NCBI RefSeq assembly: GCF_025947285.1
Contig: NZ_CP110008.1
Span: 2,805,001 to 2,869,000, forward strand
Source: Flavobacterium sp. N2820
Lineage (GTDB): Bacteria; Bacteroidota; Bacteroidia; Flavobacteriales; Flavobacteriaceae
Direction of reading: 5' to 3'
DNA: 64,000 nt
The notes below the pieces were generated by a model. That model was not told where the DNA came from. It did no database searches and was given only the letters and a program-made list of their open reading frames with translations. Below are positions 53,716 to 63,446 of this stretch, piece by piece; the stretch's first letter is position 1, and each line of letters starts with the position of its first letter. The position numbers were made by a program, and so were the translations under genes.

Positions 53716-53770
53716 CAATCATCAATCAAAAAACGAACAGTTTTAAACTGTTGTTATTGTAATTTAGGTG

Positions 53771-54634
53771 TTATCCTAAATATGTTTTTAATATTTTACT
53801 TCTAGAAGTATGTTTTAATCGTCTAATTGCTTTTTCTTTAATCTGACGCACACGCTCACGAGTTAAATCAAATGTTTCACCAATTTCTTCTAAAGTCATT
53901 GGATGTTGATCGCCTAAACCAAAATATAAACGCACTACATCAGCTTCTCTTGGAGTTAATGTTTCTAATGCTCTTTCGATTTCAGTTTGTAAACTTTCGT
54001 GAATTAATTCTCTGTCAGGATTTGGAGATTCACCTGAACGTAAAACGTCGTATAGGTTTGAATCTTCACCTTCAACAAGTGGTGCATCCATAGATAAATG
54101 ACGTCCAGAGTTTTTCATAGACTCTTTTACATCATTCACGGTCATGTCTAATTCTTTTGCAATTTCTTCGGCAGAAGGAGGACGCTCATTAGATTGCTCT
54201 AATAACGCATACATTTTATTGATTTTATTAATCGAACCAATTTTGTTTAATGGTAAACGAACGATACGAGATTGTTCTGCTAAAGCTTGAAGAATCGATT
54301 GACGAATCCACCATACAGCATATGAAATGAATTTGAAACCACGTGTTTCGTCAAAACGTTGAGCGGCTTTAATTAATCCTAAATTTCCTTCGTTAATTAA
54401 ATCAGGAAGTGTAAGTCCTTGATTTTGATATTGTTTTGCTACTGAAACTACGAAACGTAAATTAGCTTTTGTTAATTTTTCTAAAGCACGTTGATCTCCG
54501 GCTTTAATTCTTTGTGCTAATTCTACTTCTTCGTCAGCAGTAATAAGGTCAACTTTTCCAATTTCTTGTAGGTATTTGTCTAAGGAAGCAGTTTCACGAT
54601 TCGTAACCTGCTTGGTAATTTTAAGTTGTCTCAT
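53771..54634 (-). CDS. rpoD: Primary RNA polymerase sigma factor RpoD (SigA)
   Basis: Housekeeping sigma factor in its short Bacteroidota form, 287 residues, without region 1.1. Region 1.2 is [28 protein letters not shown]. Region 2 has [34 protein letters not shown] and [15 protein letters not shown]. Region 3 has SIEKINKMY-like helices, and region 4 has [28 protein letters not shown] purine-rich AAGGAG lies nine bases before the ATG, which is unusual in this clade. A single gene with its own terminator. Confidence 0.95.
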   Translation of the reverse strand: MRQLKITKQVTNRETASLDKYLQEIGKVDLITADEEVELAQRIKAGDQRALEKLTKANLRFVVSVAKQYQNQGLTLPDLINEGNLGLIKAAQRFDETRGFKFISYAVWWIRQSILQALAEQSRIVRLPLNKIGSINKINKMYALLEQSNERPPSAEEIAKELDMTVNDVKESMKNSGRHLSMDAPLVEGEDSNLYDVLRSGESPNPDRELIHESLQTEIERALETLTPREADVVRLYFGLGDQHPMTLEEIGETFDLTRERVRQIKEKAIRRLKHTSRSKILKTYLG

Positions 54635-54643
54635 TTATATTTT

Positions 54644-54649
54644 CTCCTT
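54644..54649 (-). promoter_or_regulatory. Strong Shine-Dalgarno sequence of rpoD
   Basis: AAGGAG on the minus strand with nine bases to the ATG. Other starts inspected in this window do not show such a match; flavobacterial genes generally lack one because the 16S anti-Shine-Dalgarno tail is normally blocked on the ribosome. Confidence 0.65.
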
Positions 54650-54719
54650 ACTTTTTAAAAGTTCTGATAGTTATACGTATGTGGTTTCAAAAAAGTTACA
54701 AAAGTTTTAGAAAAAGTTA

Positions 54720-55667
54720 TTACAGTATTGAATTTTCAATTTTATGGATATGAAATTCAATTTTTTGATACATCTTATTAAAGAATATTTTTCGGTCTTT
54801 TTTGCCAGATTGGTTCATTGATTTTGAGTTTGTTAGTTGATTAGAAATGTAATCTTGTTGTTCTTTACATGTTTTTTTATCAGAAGTAACAAAGTATCCA
54901 AGTGCATTGTAGGGTAGAAAAAAAGCAGATTTATTTTTTGATGAAAACAATGCCGTATTATTCAAAATTAGTAATTCATTAAAATATAGTTGAAAAATAT
55001 CGGCATTTGATTCACATTTTCTTTCAATTTCAGTTATAATTTCTTTTATATCTTTTATGATGTGTAAGGCATTTTGATAGTTTAATAATCCAGCTTCAAA
55101 AAAATAAGTTACTTGTTGTAGTGAACTATTTATGGTGGTGTCGTTCCAAATTTCAATTCTTTTAGCTTTTTCAAAGAAATTCTTTAAATAATTATTTTCA
55201 TTAAATACAGTTTCCTCAAAAGCAAACTGCTCAAAACTTGAAGTTTTTTCTTTATTAAGTAGGTTGTACCAGATAAAAAATTTGAATTTGGAAAACAAAG
55301 TTCCTGAAACTGCATAATTCATAGGAATATCTTTTGCAGCATAGAAAATTGTTGTTTCGTTAGGGTTTATGGTTGATACTATCGCATTAGTTGTTTCAAA
55401 ATAGTTTTTAAAATCATACAAGGTTTCGATTTTTTTTGTTTTTTCCATGATTAAATGGTTTTTATTACAAAATAAGGTATCCATGGAAATTTTATAATGC
55501 TTGCAAAGTTGTATGGTTTCTTCAATTGAAAATTTGCTTTTCAATGAAATACGTCGGTGTGCAGCATCGTAGCTAATATCTAGTATTTTGGCTATTTCAT
55601 CATTTAATGAAATGCTTTTTGGTATTAACGTTCTAATGGTTGCTAAAAGAACTTCTTGATGTTTCAT
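54720..55667 (-). CDS. Helix-turn-helix regulator of unknown family
   Basis: A 315-residue soluble protein. The N-terminus has a helix-turn-helix-like region (SLNDEIAKILDISYDAAHRRISLKSKFS, about 17-45), with a following EETIQLCKHYKISMDTLF helix pair as in XRE/BetR-type DNA-binding domains. The remaining 230 residues are helical and unassigned. The start at 55667 is preferred because a GTG five codons earlier lies on the promoter box. It is divergent from a lipoprotein gene and could regulate it. Confidence 0.65.
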   Translation of the reverse strand: MKHQEVLLATIRTLIPKSISLNDEIAKILDISYDAAHRRISLKSKFSIEETIQLCKHYKISMDTLFCNKNHLIMEKTKKIETLYDFKNYFETTNAIVSTINPNETTIFYAAKDIPMNYAVSGTLFSKFKFFIWYNLLNKEKTSSFEQFAFEETVFNENNYLKNFFEKAKRIEIWNDTTINSSLQQVTYFFEAGLLNYQNALHIIKDIKEIITEIERKCESNADIFQLYFNELLILNNTALFSSKNKSAFFLPYNALGYFVTSDKKTCKEQQDYISNQLTNSKSMNQSGKKDRKIFFNKMYQKIEFHIHKIENSIL

Positions 55668-55681
55668 TTTTGCGATTTTCA

Positions 55682-55689
55682 CAAATATA
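55682..55689 (-). promoter_or_regulatory. Promoter -7 box of the HTH regulator gene
   Basis: TATATTTG on the minus strand, 14 bases before the ATG at 55667. The leader would be only about ten bases. Confidence 0.6.
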
Positions 55690-55716
55690 TAAAAAAATAT
55701 TATTATTTAGCACATT

Positions 55717-55724
55717 TAATTTTG
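55717..55724 (+). promoter_or_regulatory. Promoter -7 box of the lipoprotein gene
   Basis: TAATTTTG fits TAnnTTTG, 38 bases before the ATG at 55763. It lies back to back with the minus-strand box of the HTH regulator gene, 27 bases apart. Confidence 0.5.
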
Positions 55725-55762
55725 TGAAATATGAAATAGTTTTGGTCTGCTAATTCGATAGT

Positions 55763-56368
55763 ATGAGAAAAATAATTAAAGAGCATTTAGCGTCTTTTCG
55801 GGAGAAAGATCTAAAACAGTATTCAAAAATTGTGAATCAGTATTTTAAACGAAAGTGCCGATTTGTTTTCGTGTTTTTATTGGTTTCATGTAGCGTTCAA
55901 AACCAGATTAATAAAGAAGAATTTAAAAGAATTCCTAAAACTATGTCGGTTCGCTTTTATGATAAATTAGACACTATTACAACGCAATTCGATAATAGAA
56001 TTGTTACACGAAGTTTTATAAAAGATTTTTCAAATAAAAATGATATTGATTTTTCAAAACCAATTCATCTTGAAATCAAACAAAACGAATTGTATTTGAA
56101 ATTTGAAGACACTTTCAACAAACAATATGTTTTAAAGTTTTATGGAAAACAACATAATAAAAAATTTGTTTTTTATACCAATTATGAGACCATTACTTTT
56201 CCTATACTTTTCATGAGTAAACAAATGACAAAATACTCAGTTTATTTGTCAAATAATAATGAAATTATATTTGAAGAACACAATGTTAGCGAAGGGATGC
56301 TCTTGTTTATTGGAGGTAGTCAGAGTTCAGGATTTGATTATAAATTTAAAATTATAAAAGATGAATAA
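55763..56368 (+). CDS. Hypothetical lipoprotein
   Basis: A 201-residue protein of no recognised family. A short hydrophobic segment ends in a lipobox-like LLVSC followed by SVQN (Cys at residue 43), and the rest is beta-rich. From the first ATG the hydrophobic segment is preceded by about 30 polar residues, unusual for a signal peptide. A GTG at 55832 would give a normal one (VNQYFKRKC then FVFVFLLVSC). Either start is possible. It overlaps the next gene by eight bases and shares an intergenic region with the divergent HTH regulator. Confidence 0.6.
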   Translation: MRKIIKEHLASFREKDLKQYSKIVNQYFKRKCRFVFVFLLVSCSVQNQINKEEFKRIPKTMSVRFYDKLDTITTQFDNRIVTRSFIKDFSNKNDIDFSKPIHLEIKQNELYLKFEDTFNKQYVLKFYGKQHNKKFVFYTNYETITFPILFMSKQMTKYSVYLSNNNEIIFEEHNVSEGMLLFIGGSQSSGFDYKFKIIKDE

Positions 56369-56975
56369 GTTATTAATTTTACTTTTTATGTGTGGTTCGG
56401 TTTGGGCGCAAGACACTATTGTTTTTCCTAAAATAGATGTTTTTAAACGAAATATTTTAGAAGTTAGTTATGGCAAACCGCTTGGAAACTTAGCGAGTAA
56501 ATATGAAAGCTCAATCACAACAGCTTTTTATATGCGTACGAAAATTGCAAAGCGTCAGTTTATTGATTTTGGCGTAGAATTAAGCGGAATTGTGAATGGA
56601 AAAAGTGTTGATTATAAAGTTGAAAATGAAAATATTCAATTAGATGGAAGCAAATCGGCTCTTTTCTTAGGGTTTCGGTACACTCGATTTTTAATACAAT
56701 CTAAGAATGAAAATTTTCATATCGAATCTAATTCAGGAATTGGGTGGAAATATCTTCATTATTCAAAGCCAGAAGATGAAATTTATGATGAAATGGATTT
56801 GAAGCCTACTTTAAATACTATAGCCGTTACCCAAGGCATAAAATTTGTTTTTTATGGTTTTGGTTTGCATTGCAATTATCATTATGCTCCTTATGATTTT
56901 TTTAATTCAAAAGTTGAAAGAAATTTTGGCGGTTCATCAATTAATTTTGGTGTATCAGGAAGCTGGAATTTCTAG
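56361..56975 (+). CDS. Outer-membrane-type beta-barrel protein, hypothetical
   Basis: Exported 204-residue protein with a signal peptide cleaved near VWAQD. The remainder alternates hydrophobic and polar residues with many Tyr, Phe and Gly. It ends SINFGVSGSWNF, with the terminal aromatic of outer-membrane barrels. It resembles small OmpW/OmpA-barrel-like proteins only in general form. It overlaps the preceding lipoprotein gene by eight bases, so the two are probably made together and may act together in the envelope. Confidence 0.6.
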   Translation: MNKLLILLFMCGSVWAQDTIVFPKIDVFKRNILEVSYGKPLGNLASKYESSITTAFYMRTKIAKRQFIDFGVELSGIVNGKSVDYKVENENIQLDGSKSALFLGFRYTRFLIQSKNENFHIESNSGIGWKYLHYSKPEDEIYDEMDLKPTLNTIAVTQGIKFVFYGFGLHCNYHYAPYDFFNSKVERNFGGSSINFGVSGSWNF

Positions 56976-56986
56976 CTTTTCAAATT

Positions 56987-57026
56987 AAAAAATCCCAATT
57001 CAAAATTAATGAATTGGGATTTTTTT
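56987..57026. terminator. Long bidirectional hairpin, left end of the TonB block
   Basis: A 12-bp perfect stem (AATCCCAATTCA / TGAATTGGGATT) with a seven-base loop is lengthened by A and T runs. It lies between convergent genes. A nearly identical hairpin is found at 63447-63483. Confidence 0.85.
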
Positions 57027-58692
57027 ATTGGACAGAAAAATATTCTTTAACAACAATATGTTTTCCGTTATTAGTGAAGCCTTCTAGTATTATTTCAAAA
57101 TTACCTTTTATGTCTGAAGTATAAAATTCTACAGAAGATTTTTCTTGGTCCATTTTAATAGCTGGATTCCATAATAATTGGTATCTAAAGTCTGGAATTC
57201 TTTTAAAATCGTCTGGATTTTCATAGTTAGGAGTAATATATTTTGCAGAAGAACGATATCTTTCAATAGAAAAAGGTATTATTTCTTTTGGGATTGAGGT
57301 GTAATTTTTATCAAAAGTAATAATTGAAATTAATCCACTAAATATTTTTGAACCATACACATATGCTTTATTTACAACACTTATTTTGTATATGTTTTTT
57401 GTGTTATAATTAAATAATTCGTTTACATTTTGAATCATTAATCCATCTATTAAAACCAATGCTTTTCCATAAGAATCGCCACTTGTTACATAATCTCTAA
57501 TGTGTAAGCTGTATTGATCGTTATTTTTCTTAAAATAAACGGATGGAATAATTTCAATAACAGTTTCTTTTAAAGTTGGAAATCGTTTATAATCGTCTAA
57601 TATATAATCCGTTTGATTTGGATGATAAAAAGGAACAAATTGTTGATTAGTTGAAATCGTATCTTGTTCCGCATAAGTGTTCAAAATTTGGCAAGAAATA
57701 AGTCGCTCTTCAATTTGATTTACAAAATTTGGGTTGATATAAATTTCTTCCGTTTCATTTTTCTCTATCAAGATTGAAGTAGGATTATTTAGGATGATTT
57801 TATAATCATTAGTTTCATCATCAAGAACCTGCAAATGGGCATTAGTGTTTAAAATATTTTTATCTAACACAAAATGGAATTCGCCATTGGCATTGGTTTT
57901 AAATATTTTTAAATCAAATTTTTCTCCAGTAAAGGATAGGGCAACATTATTATTAATAAGACTTTTGTTTGGATTTTCTGTACTTATTCTGCCTGATAAT
58001 AATTCGCCTCTTACTTCTGGTAAAAATGAAGCTTGTTGAACATTTTGATTCAATATATTTGCATTAGATGTAGTAGAGCTGTTGAATTGCAGACTATCTA
58101 ATTTTCTAACAGATAATGAAAAATTTCCTAATTCATTTTTTAACTCCTTTTTTTCTATATCTATAATTATTTTTTTTCGTGGCGAAAATATTTTTTTGTT
58201 TAATACTAAAGATATTTCATTGTTAGCATTAGAAGTTTCAATTTTTTCAAAACGCTTAGGCGTCTTTTTTTCTACTTTATTTTGAAATGGTTTAAATGGA
58301 TTTATGATAGTAATTTCGGTTTCAAAGTACTTATTGTTGGAATTATTTTGCATCCAACTTGTATAGCCAACAAGTTTGTATTTTCCAGTTTCAAAGTTTG
58401 TTGAAATAAAAATTTCATTGTTTCCAACTCCACTGTTTAATTCAATTTTATTTCGAGAAAGGCTTTCACCTTTGCTATTAAAAAGTTCAATGTATGCAAT
58501 TTTACTAATTGAGCTTAAAATGTTATTTGAGTTTTCAAAACAATAAACTTTGTATAATAGTGATTCACCAGTTATAAAAGTAGTTGAATTAGTATGAATG
58601 TATATCGATTCTGCAGGTAAATTATTTTCCTGAGATAATGCAATTGTATTAAAAGTAATAATTGCTAGCGTTAAATAAATGATTTTTTTCAT
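57025..58692 (-). CDS. Secreted MG2-like (alpha-2-macroglobulin-type) domain protein
   Basis: A 555-residue exported protein. After the signal peptide (to ALSQ), residues of about 25-140 resemble an MG2 domain (AESIYIHTNSTTFITGESLLYKVYCFE, with the ExGKYKLVGYTSW-like close), as in Bacteroidota surface proteins linked to TonB receptors. Further beta-sandwich domains follow and a late segment (YGKALVLIDGLMI) recalls TonB plug domains. The ATG at 58692 overlaps the DUF4249 stop by four bases, so it is translationally coupled to that gene. A role with the TonB receptor in uptake is inferred from context. Confidence 0.68.
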   Translation of the reverse strand: MKKIIYLTLAIITFNTIALSQENNLPAESIYIHTNSTTFITGESLLYKVYCFENSNNILSSISKIAYIELFNSKGESLSRNKIELNSGVGNNEIFISTNFETGKYKLVGYTSWMQNNSNNKYFETEITIINPFKPFQNKVEKKTPKRFEKIETSNANNEISLVLNKKIFSPRKKIIIDIEKKELKNELGNFSLSVRKLDSLQFNSSTTSNANILNQNVQQASFLPEVRGELLSGRISTENPNKSLINNNVALSFTGEKFDLKIFKTNANGEFHFVLDKNILNTNAHLQVLDDETNDYKIILNNPTSILIEKNETEEIYINPNFVNQIEERLISCQILNTYAEQDTISTNQQFVPFYHPNQTDYILDDYKRFPTLKETVIEIIPSVYFKKNNDQYSLHIRDYVTSGDSYGKALVLIDGLMIQNVNELFNYNTKNIYKISVVNKAYVYGSKIFSGLISIITFDKNYTSIPKEIIPFSIERYRSSAKYITPNYENPDDFKRIPDFRYQLLWNPAIKMDQEKSSVEFYTSDIKGNFEIILEGFTNNGKHIVVKEYFSVQ

Positions 58693-59876
58693 TCCCAAAA
58701 GGTTGGTATTACGTTAGATGAAAAACTTGTGCAATCTCCACATACTGGCTTTACCATTTTGAAAATAACACCTTCGTTTTGATAGTACACTAATTTACCT
58801 GTTAGATATCCTGATTTTAAAGCAAAAAAACCATTTGCGACACAGCTTGGACCAAAACACGAACTATCAAACTCTTTTATGTCACAAACATCTATATAAT
58901 CTGGAAATAATTGTCCTGGAAAAATGTCATCATAATTAAAAAATATTCTTTTTGATGAAACAGAAGCAACATTGAAAATTCCAATTACTTTTTCATTTGG
59001 ATTATTTGTACATTGAATGTTTCCATAGATAAAACCAGGTTGAATTTGAGACAATACGTTTCCTGAATTTGAAAAACTTTTCAAAATTCTATAAAAATTA
59101 TAGGAATCAAAACTTTCAACATATTGTGTAACAAGAATGCTGTATCGATTAGCAATACTGTAGTCGTCTTGTGGTATAAATCGTATTGGAAAATTCGTAA
59201 TTCTATCTTCTAATAATTCATTAGTTGATGTGATTATAATATCATTTGATATATTGGTACTGTAACAAGTTCTTGTTTCAGGGTCATCTCTGAGAGAAAT
59301 TTCAATTGAATTGTCTTCTTCAAATGTTAGTTTATTTGGAGACCATCTTGGAACTATTACCTTATACGTTTCTTCATACGTATAACGATAATATTTTGAG
59401 GTATTTAAAGGGTCAAAACTAAATGCAGCGATTTCGACTCCACTAACACCGTTGCTTATAACTGGAGTAGCAGTAATGCTATCAAGAGGTGTTGCTGTAG
59501 TTAATGTTTCAAGATTAGAAACATAATTATTTCCATTAGATGTTTCAATGTCTAATCGATAATTTACATCGGGAATTGCTTGAAATGTAATAGTTGATTT
59601 GTATGTTCCATTAGATTCTACAAAGTCATAAACAGAACCATCGTCACCATAAATTTTTACAATGGCACCTGTTTCGTTTTCATTTTCATTTTCATCAAGT
59701 CTAAATGTTCTTGTAAGTTTTACTTCATGTTGTTTTGCTTCATTGGTAAGAACAGCTTCAACTACTAAAGCGCTTTCATATGTGCTTGACTGAAGCGCAT
59801 ATGGCTCAGTACAACTAACTATTGAAAATATCAAAAGCAATTGTAAAATTGATATAATATTACTATTTTTTTTCAT
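58689..59876 (-). CDS. DUF4249 lipoprotein
   Basis: Exported lipoprotein of 395 residues with lipobox IVSC followed by TEPY. A beta-sandwich begins at ALVVEAVLTNEAKQHEVKLTRTF, typical of DUF4249. Cys-rich pairs near the end (CDIKEFDSSCFGPSCVANGF and VCGDCTSF) are a family trait. DUF4249 genes usually follow TonB-dependent receptor genes, as here (two-base gap), in the place that SusD-type proteins occupy in other loci. Binding a ligand at the surface for the receptor is the likely role, but it is unproven. Confidence 0.82.
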   Translation of the reverse strand: MKKNSNIISILQLLLIFSIVSCTEPYALQSSTYESALVVEAVLTNEAKQHEVKLTRTFRLDENENENETGAIVKIYGDDGSVYDFVESNGTYKSTITFQAIPDVNYRLDIETSNGNNYVSNLETLTTATPLDSITATPVISNGVSGVEIAAFSFDPLNTSKYYRYTYEETYKVIVPRWSPNKLTFEEDNSIEISLRDDPETRTCYSTNISNDIIITSTNELLEDRITNFPIRFIPQDDYSIANRYSILVTQYVESFDSYNFYRILKSFSNSGNVLSQIQPGFIYGNIQCTNNPNEKVIGIFNVASVSSKRIFFNYDDIFPGQLFPDYIDVCDIKEFDSSCFGPSCVANGFFALKSGYLTGKLVYYQNEGVIFKMVKPVCGDCTSFSSNVIPTFWE

Positions 59877-59878
59877 AA

Positions 59879-62634
59879 CTAAAATTTAAAGTTATAGGTT
59901 ATTGTTGGAACTGGAATTGAAAAAATAGAAGTTTTGTATCCCTTTATTTTGCCGTTTTCAGTTACAAAGTAGATTGAATAAGGATTGTTTCGTCCTAACA
60001 AGTTATAAATTGAAATATTCCAAAAACTATGCGCTAATTTTTTGATTTTATGATTTCCTTCAATATTAAATCCAACGTCTAATCGATAATAATCAGGAAT
60101 TCTAAATTGGTTTCTGTCGCTATACAAGGTGTATTGAGCGCCACCATATTCATAAGTTCCAATTGGGTATGTTATTGGTCGGCCCGTTTGATATATAAAA
60201 TTTGTAGAAATACTATATCTTTTAGTGAATTTATAATTTAAAATCAAACTCATGTCATGAGGTTTGTCGAAGTTAGCGGGAAAATATTTTCCATTATTTA
60301 CTATTTCTTCAGGAAAATCACTTTTTAATTTCACTAAAGTTCTTGAATACGTATAGCCTAACCATCCATTTAATCTACCACTGGTTTTCTTTAGTAAAAA
60401 TTCAATTCCATATGCTTTTCCTTCTCCTTGAATTACTTCCGTTTCAATGTAATCATTAAGTATTAATTCTGCACCCGTTTTATAATCTAAAAAGTTAGAA
60501 GATTTTTTGTAATACGTTTCTAAACTTAATTCATAAGGAGTGCCTTTGAAGTTTTTATAAATACCTAAAGTAACTTGTTGTCCAAATGTAGGTTTTATAT
60601 TTAAATCAGAAAGTTTCCATGTATCGGTAGGAGATTGTGTTGTGTTAGTTGAAAGTTTATGCAAATATTGATAATTAGTATCATAACTCGTTTTTAAAGA
60701 TATGGTTTCATTTAATAAATATCTAAAAGCCAAACGATATTCTAACCCGTTATAGGATTTTATGATTTCATTGTTTTTATAGCTAATTTCATTAATCACA
60801 TTTTCATTATTAATGGGCATACCTTGTTCATATTGCCTTTGAGAACCTTCCCCAAGCGCAAGAAAATTTGAAAAACGAAGTCCAGCGGTTAATGATAGTT
60901 TATCATTTAACGTAAAATTATCCGATAAAAATAACGCACTTTCTAATCCTTTCTCTTTATTAATGGATTTGTAGGTTAAAATTGAGTTTTCATCCTTTGG
61001 TTGAAATGTTCCAGGATTGATATTGTACAAAGTTGAATTAAGGCCATAAGTGATTTTGTGTTTTTTATTCAAATTGTAAATTCCTTTGTAAAATAATTTA
61101 GTTTCATTGACTTTGTAATCAAAATCAAACGAGTTTAAATTATTGCCATCATAGCCAATATTAAATTTATATTCAGAATTGGTAACTCCAGCTTCTGCAT
61201 TGCTTTTCTCACTGAAATAATGTTTGACTTTTAAACCAAGTACTCTGTTGCTGTAGTTGTATGATGAATCAATACTAAGATTAAATTTGTCACTACTGTA
61301 ATATGTTAGTGCTTCAAGGGTTGTTTTGTCAGTTATTTTGTGGTTGTATTTTAGAAATAAATCATAAAATGAGGCATTACTATTTTTAATTTCTTCATTA
61401 TCAATCATTTTTAAGATCCAATCAGAGTAAGTTGCTCTACCTCCAACTAAAAGGCTAGATTTGTTTTTAATAATGGGAACGTTTAATGTAATATTACTTG
61501 TAACAGGGCCAATTCCGCCTTCTCCAGATACTTTTTGAGTATCTCCTTTTTTGTTTGAATATCAAAAACTGAAGCAATTCTTCCTCCAAATTCTGCTGGA
61601 ATACTAGCTTTATATATTTCGGCATTATTAATTAAATAAGGGTTAATCGATGAGAAAAACCCAAAAAAGTGTGTAGGATTATAGATGGTTGCATTATCCA
61701 ATAAAAACAAGTTTTGATCTTCTTTTCCACCTCTTACATTAACTCCAGAAGATCCTTCGCCAGTTGTTTTTATTCCAGGCATTGTAGTCGCAACTTTTAG
61801 AATGTCTCTTTCACCTAAAACCATTGGGACATTTTTAACTTCTTCCATATTAAATGAAGTTACGCCAGTAGTTGTGTTTTTTATGTTGTTATCACTTTTT
61901 GCTTCTACAATTACTTCATTCAATTCAGTTATTGATTCTTTGATGTCAAAATTCACAATACCACTATTGTAAACCATTATATTGTGAATGGTTTTTTTGA
62001 AACCCATAGAAATAATCTCAATTGAATATTTTCCGTAAGGTAATTTTAGTTTATAAAAACCATTGTTATCTGTTGTGATAACTATGTTTTTTTCTAGAAT
62101 TCTAACAACTGCACTCGCAACTGGTTCTCCATTGTTTTTATTGGTAACAACGCCGCTAATCTCATACAGAGTTCCTCTTTTTTCTTTGGATTCTTTTCCA
62201 ATTATTTTTAGAGATTTATTTTCTTCGCTGTTAGCAGTGGCAGTACTTTCATTAGATAATAATTCAGGTGTTATCTCTTCATTAATTTTATCAATATCAT
62301 CTGATTTATTGAGAAATAAAGAAGATACTTTACTGTGAATTATATTATTTTTTGAAAGAACTACTTTGTTGTTACTTATCAAATAATTGATATCTGTTTC
62401 CTTAAAAAGTTCACTTAAAACTTCCTCTAAAGTAGCAGATTCTAAAGTAAAATTTACTTTATTGTTTGAGTTTAGCCACTCGTTTTTAAAATAAAATTGA
62501 TAATTTGTTTTACTTTCAATTTCTCGAAGACATTCCTCGATTGTTAAATTATTAAATTCTATTTTAATTTTTTCTTCTTGTGAAAAAACAGTGCAAGAAC
62601 AAAAAAGCAATAATAGGATAAATTTTAATTTCAT
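59879..62634 (-). pseudogene. TonB-dependent receptor with STN domain, frameshifted
   Basis: Outer-membrane energised transporter. The first part (from 62634) has a signal peptide, an STN domain (about 24-98), a CarboxypepD_reg-like domain (about 155-245, ISGVVTNKNNGEPVASAVV) and a plug domain (VPMVLGERDIL to about 365, with NVRGGKEDQNLFLLDNATIYNP). The barrel follows in another frame, ending PTITYNFKF. The break is at 61547-61552, where the coding strand has six A; seven would read QTKKGDTQKVSGEGGIGPVTSN and join the parts. As written, the first product stops at 61483 after a wrong tail. Rejoined it would be about 917 residues, normal for the family. Confidence 0.88.
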
Positions 62635-62647
62635 ATTAAAGATTGAT

Positions 62648-63358
62648 TTATTGTATTAAAGTGCTTATTTTTTTTATCATTTTTTCAAAAAAAGCATCTT
62701 TATCTGTTTTTAATAATGAAGTGTTTTCATTGCTAAATTGTTTTAAGTCTTTTTTTAAGGATGGAAATATTTTTATTAAATCTTTGGTGTTTTTTATTTC
62801 GTAAAAAACATTATTTAATGAAAGAATGTATCTGTTGTAGTTTTGAAAACGGTTATAAATTCTTTGATTGTTTATAAATTCTTTAGTATCTTTTTTATGT
62901 TTAATGTAAAAGTTTATTTTTTCACTTTTAAAATTTTCTTCAAAATATCCTTTTACAAAATCAATGCTGTCGTTGGTTGCGAGACTTAAATTTACAAATG
63001 TTTTGTTTTTTAAAGTAAATGAATTTACGTGCTCAGAAATTAATTCTATACCAAAATTTTCAGATTCCCCAAAAGGTCTAAAAATCAGAATGTCTCTATG
63101 GATATCATATTTTAGTGATACATCAGCATAGGTTTGATTTTTATATTGAAGTGTCTCAATAGAATATTTAGTGGTGTAAAATTGGTCAGTTTCAAGTGTT
63201 TTAAAACTATTAGTAAATAATTTACCATTACTAATTACGAGATTTTCTTTTTTTAATTCATTATCAAAATAGCTTTCTACACTATTTTGAGCGTAAGAAA
63301 TTAAACTAAAGAGTAAGTAACTTGTAAAAATTATTTTTTTGAAAGCCTTATTTTTCAT
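62648..63358 (-). CDS. Hypothetical secreted protein before the TonB receptor
   Basis: A 236-residue exported protein with a signal peptide (MKNKAFKKIIFTSYLLFSLI, then SYAQ). The remainder is Lys/Asn/Phe-rich, mixed alpha/beta, with no recognised domain or cysteine pattern. The start at 63358 is chosen because the signal peptide begins there; an in-frame start at 63457 would run through the terminator hairpin. It is 13 bases upstream of the TonB receptor gene and is the first gene of that operon. Confidence 0.7.
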   Translation of the reverse strand: MKNKAFKKIIFTSYLLFSLISYAQNSVESYFDNELKKENLVISNGKLFTNSFKTLETDQFYTTKYSIETLQYKNQTYADVSLKYDIHRDILIFRPFGESENFGIELISEHVNSFTLKNKTFVNLSLATNDSIDFVKGYFEENFKSEKINFYIKHKKDTKEFINNQRIYNRFQNYNRYILSLNNVFYEIKNTKDLIKIFPSLKKDLKQFSNENTSLLKTDKDAFFEKMIKKISTLIQ

Positions 63359-63446
63359 TTTTTCAAATTTTAAGCAAGTTAACTCTTTTTTGTGAAGTAA
63401 AAAGTTAAAATTATTCTTACGAAAGTTTTGTGGGTGTTTTATAACT

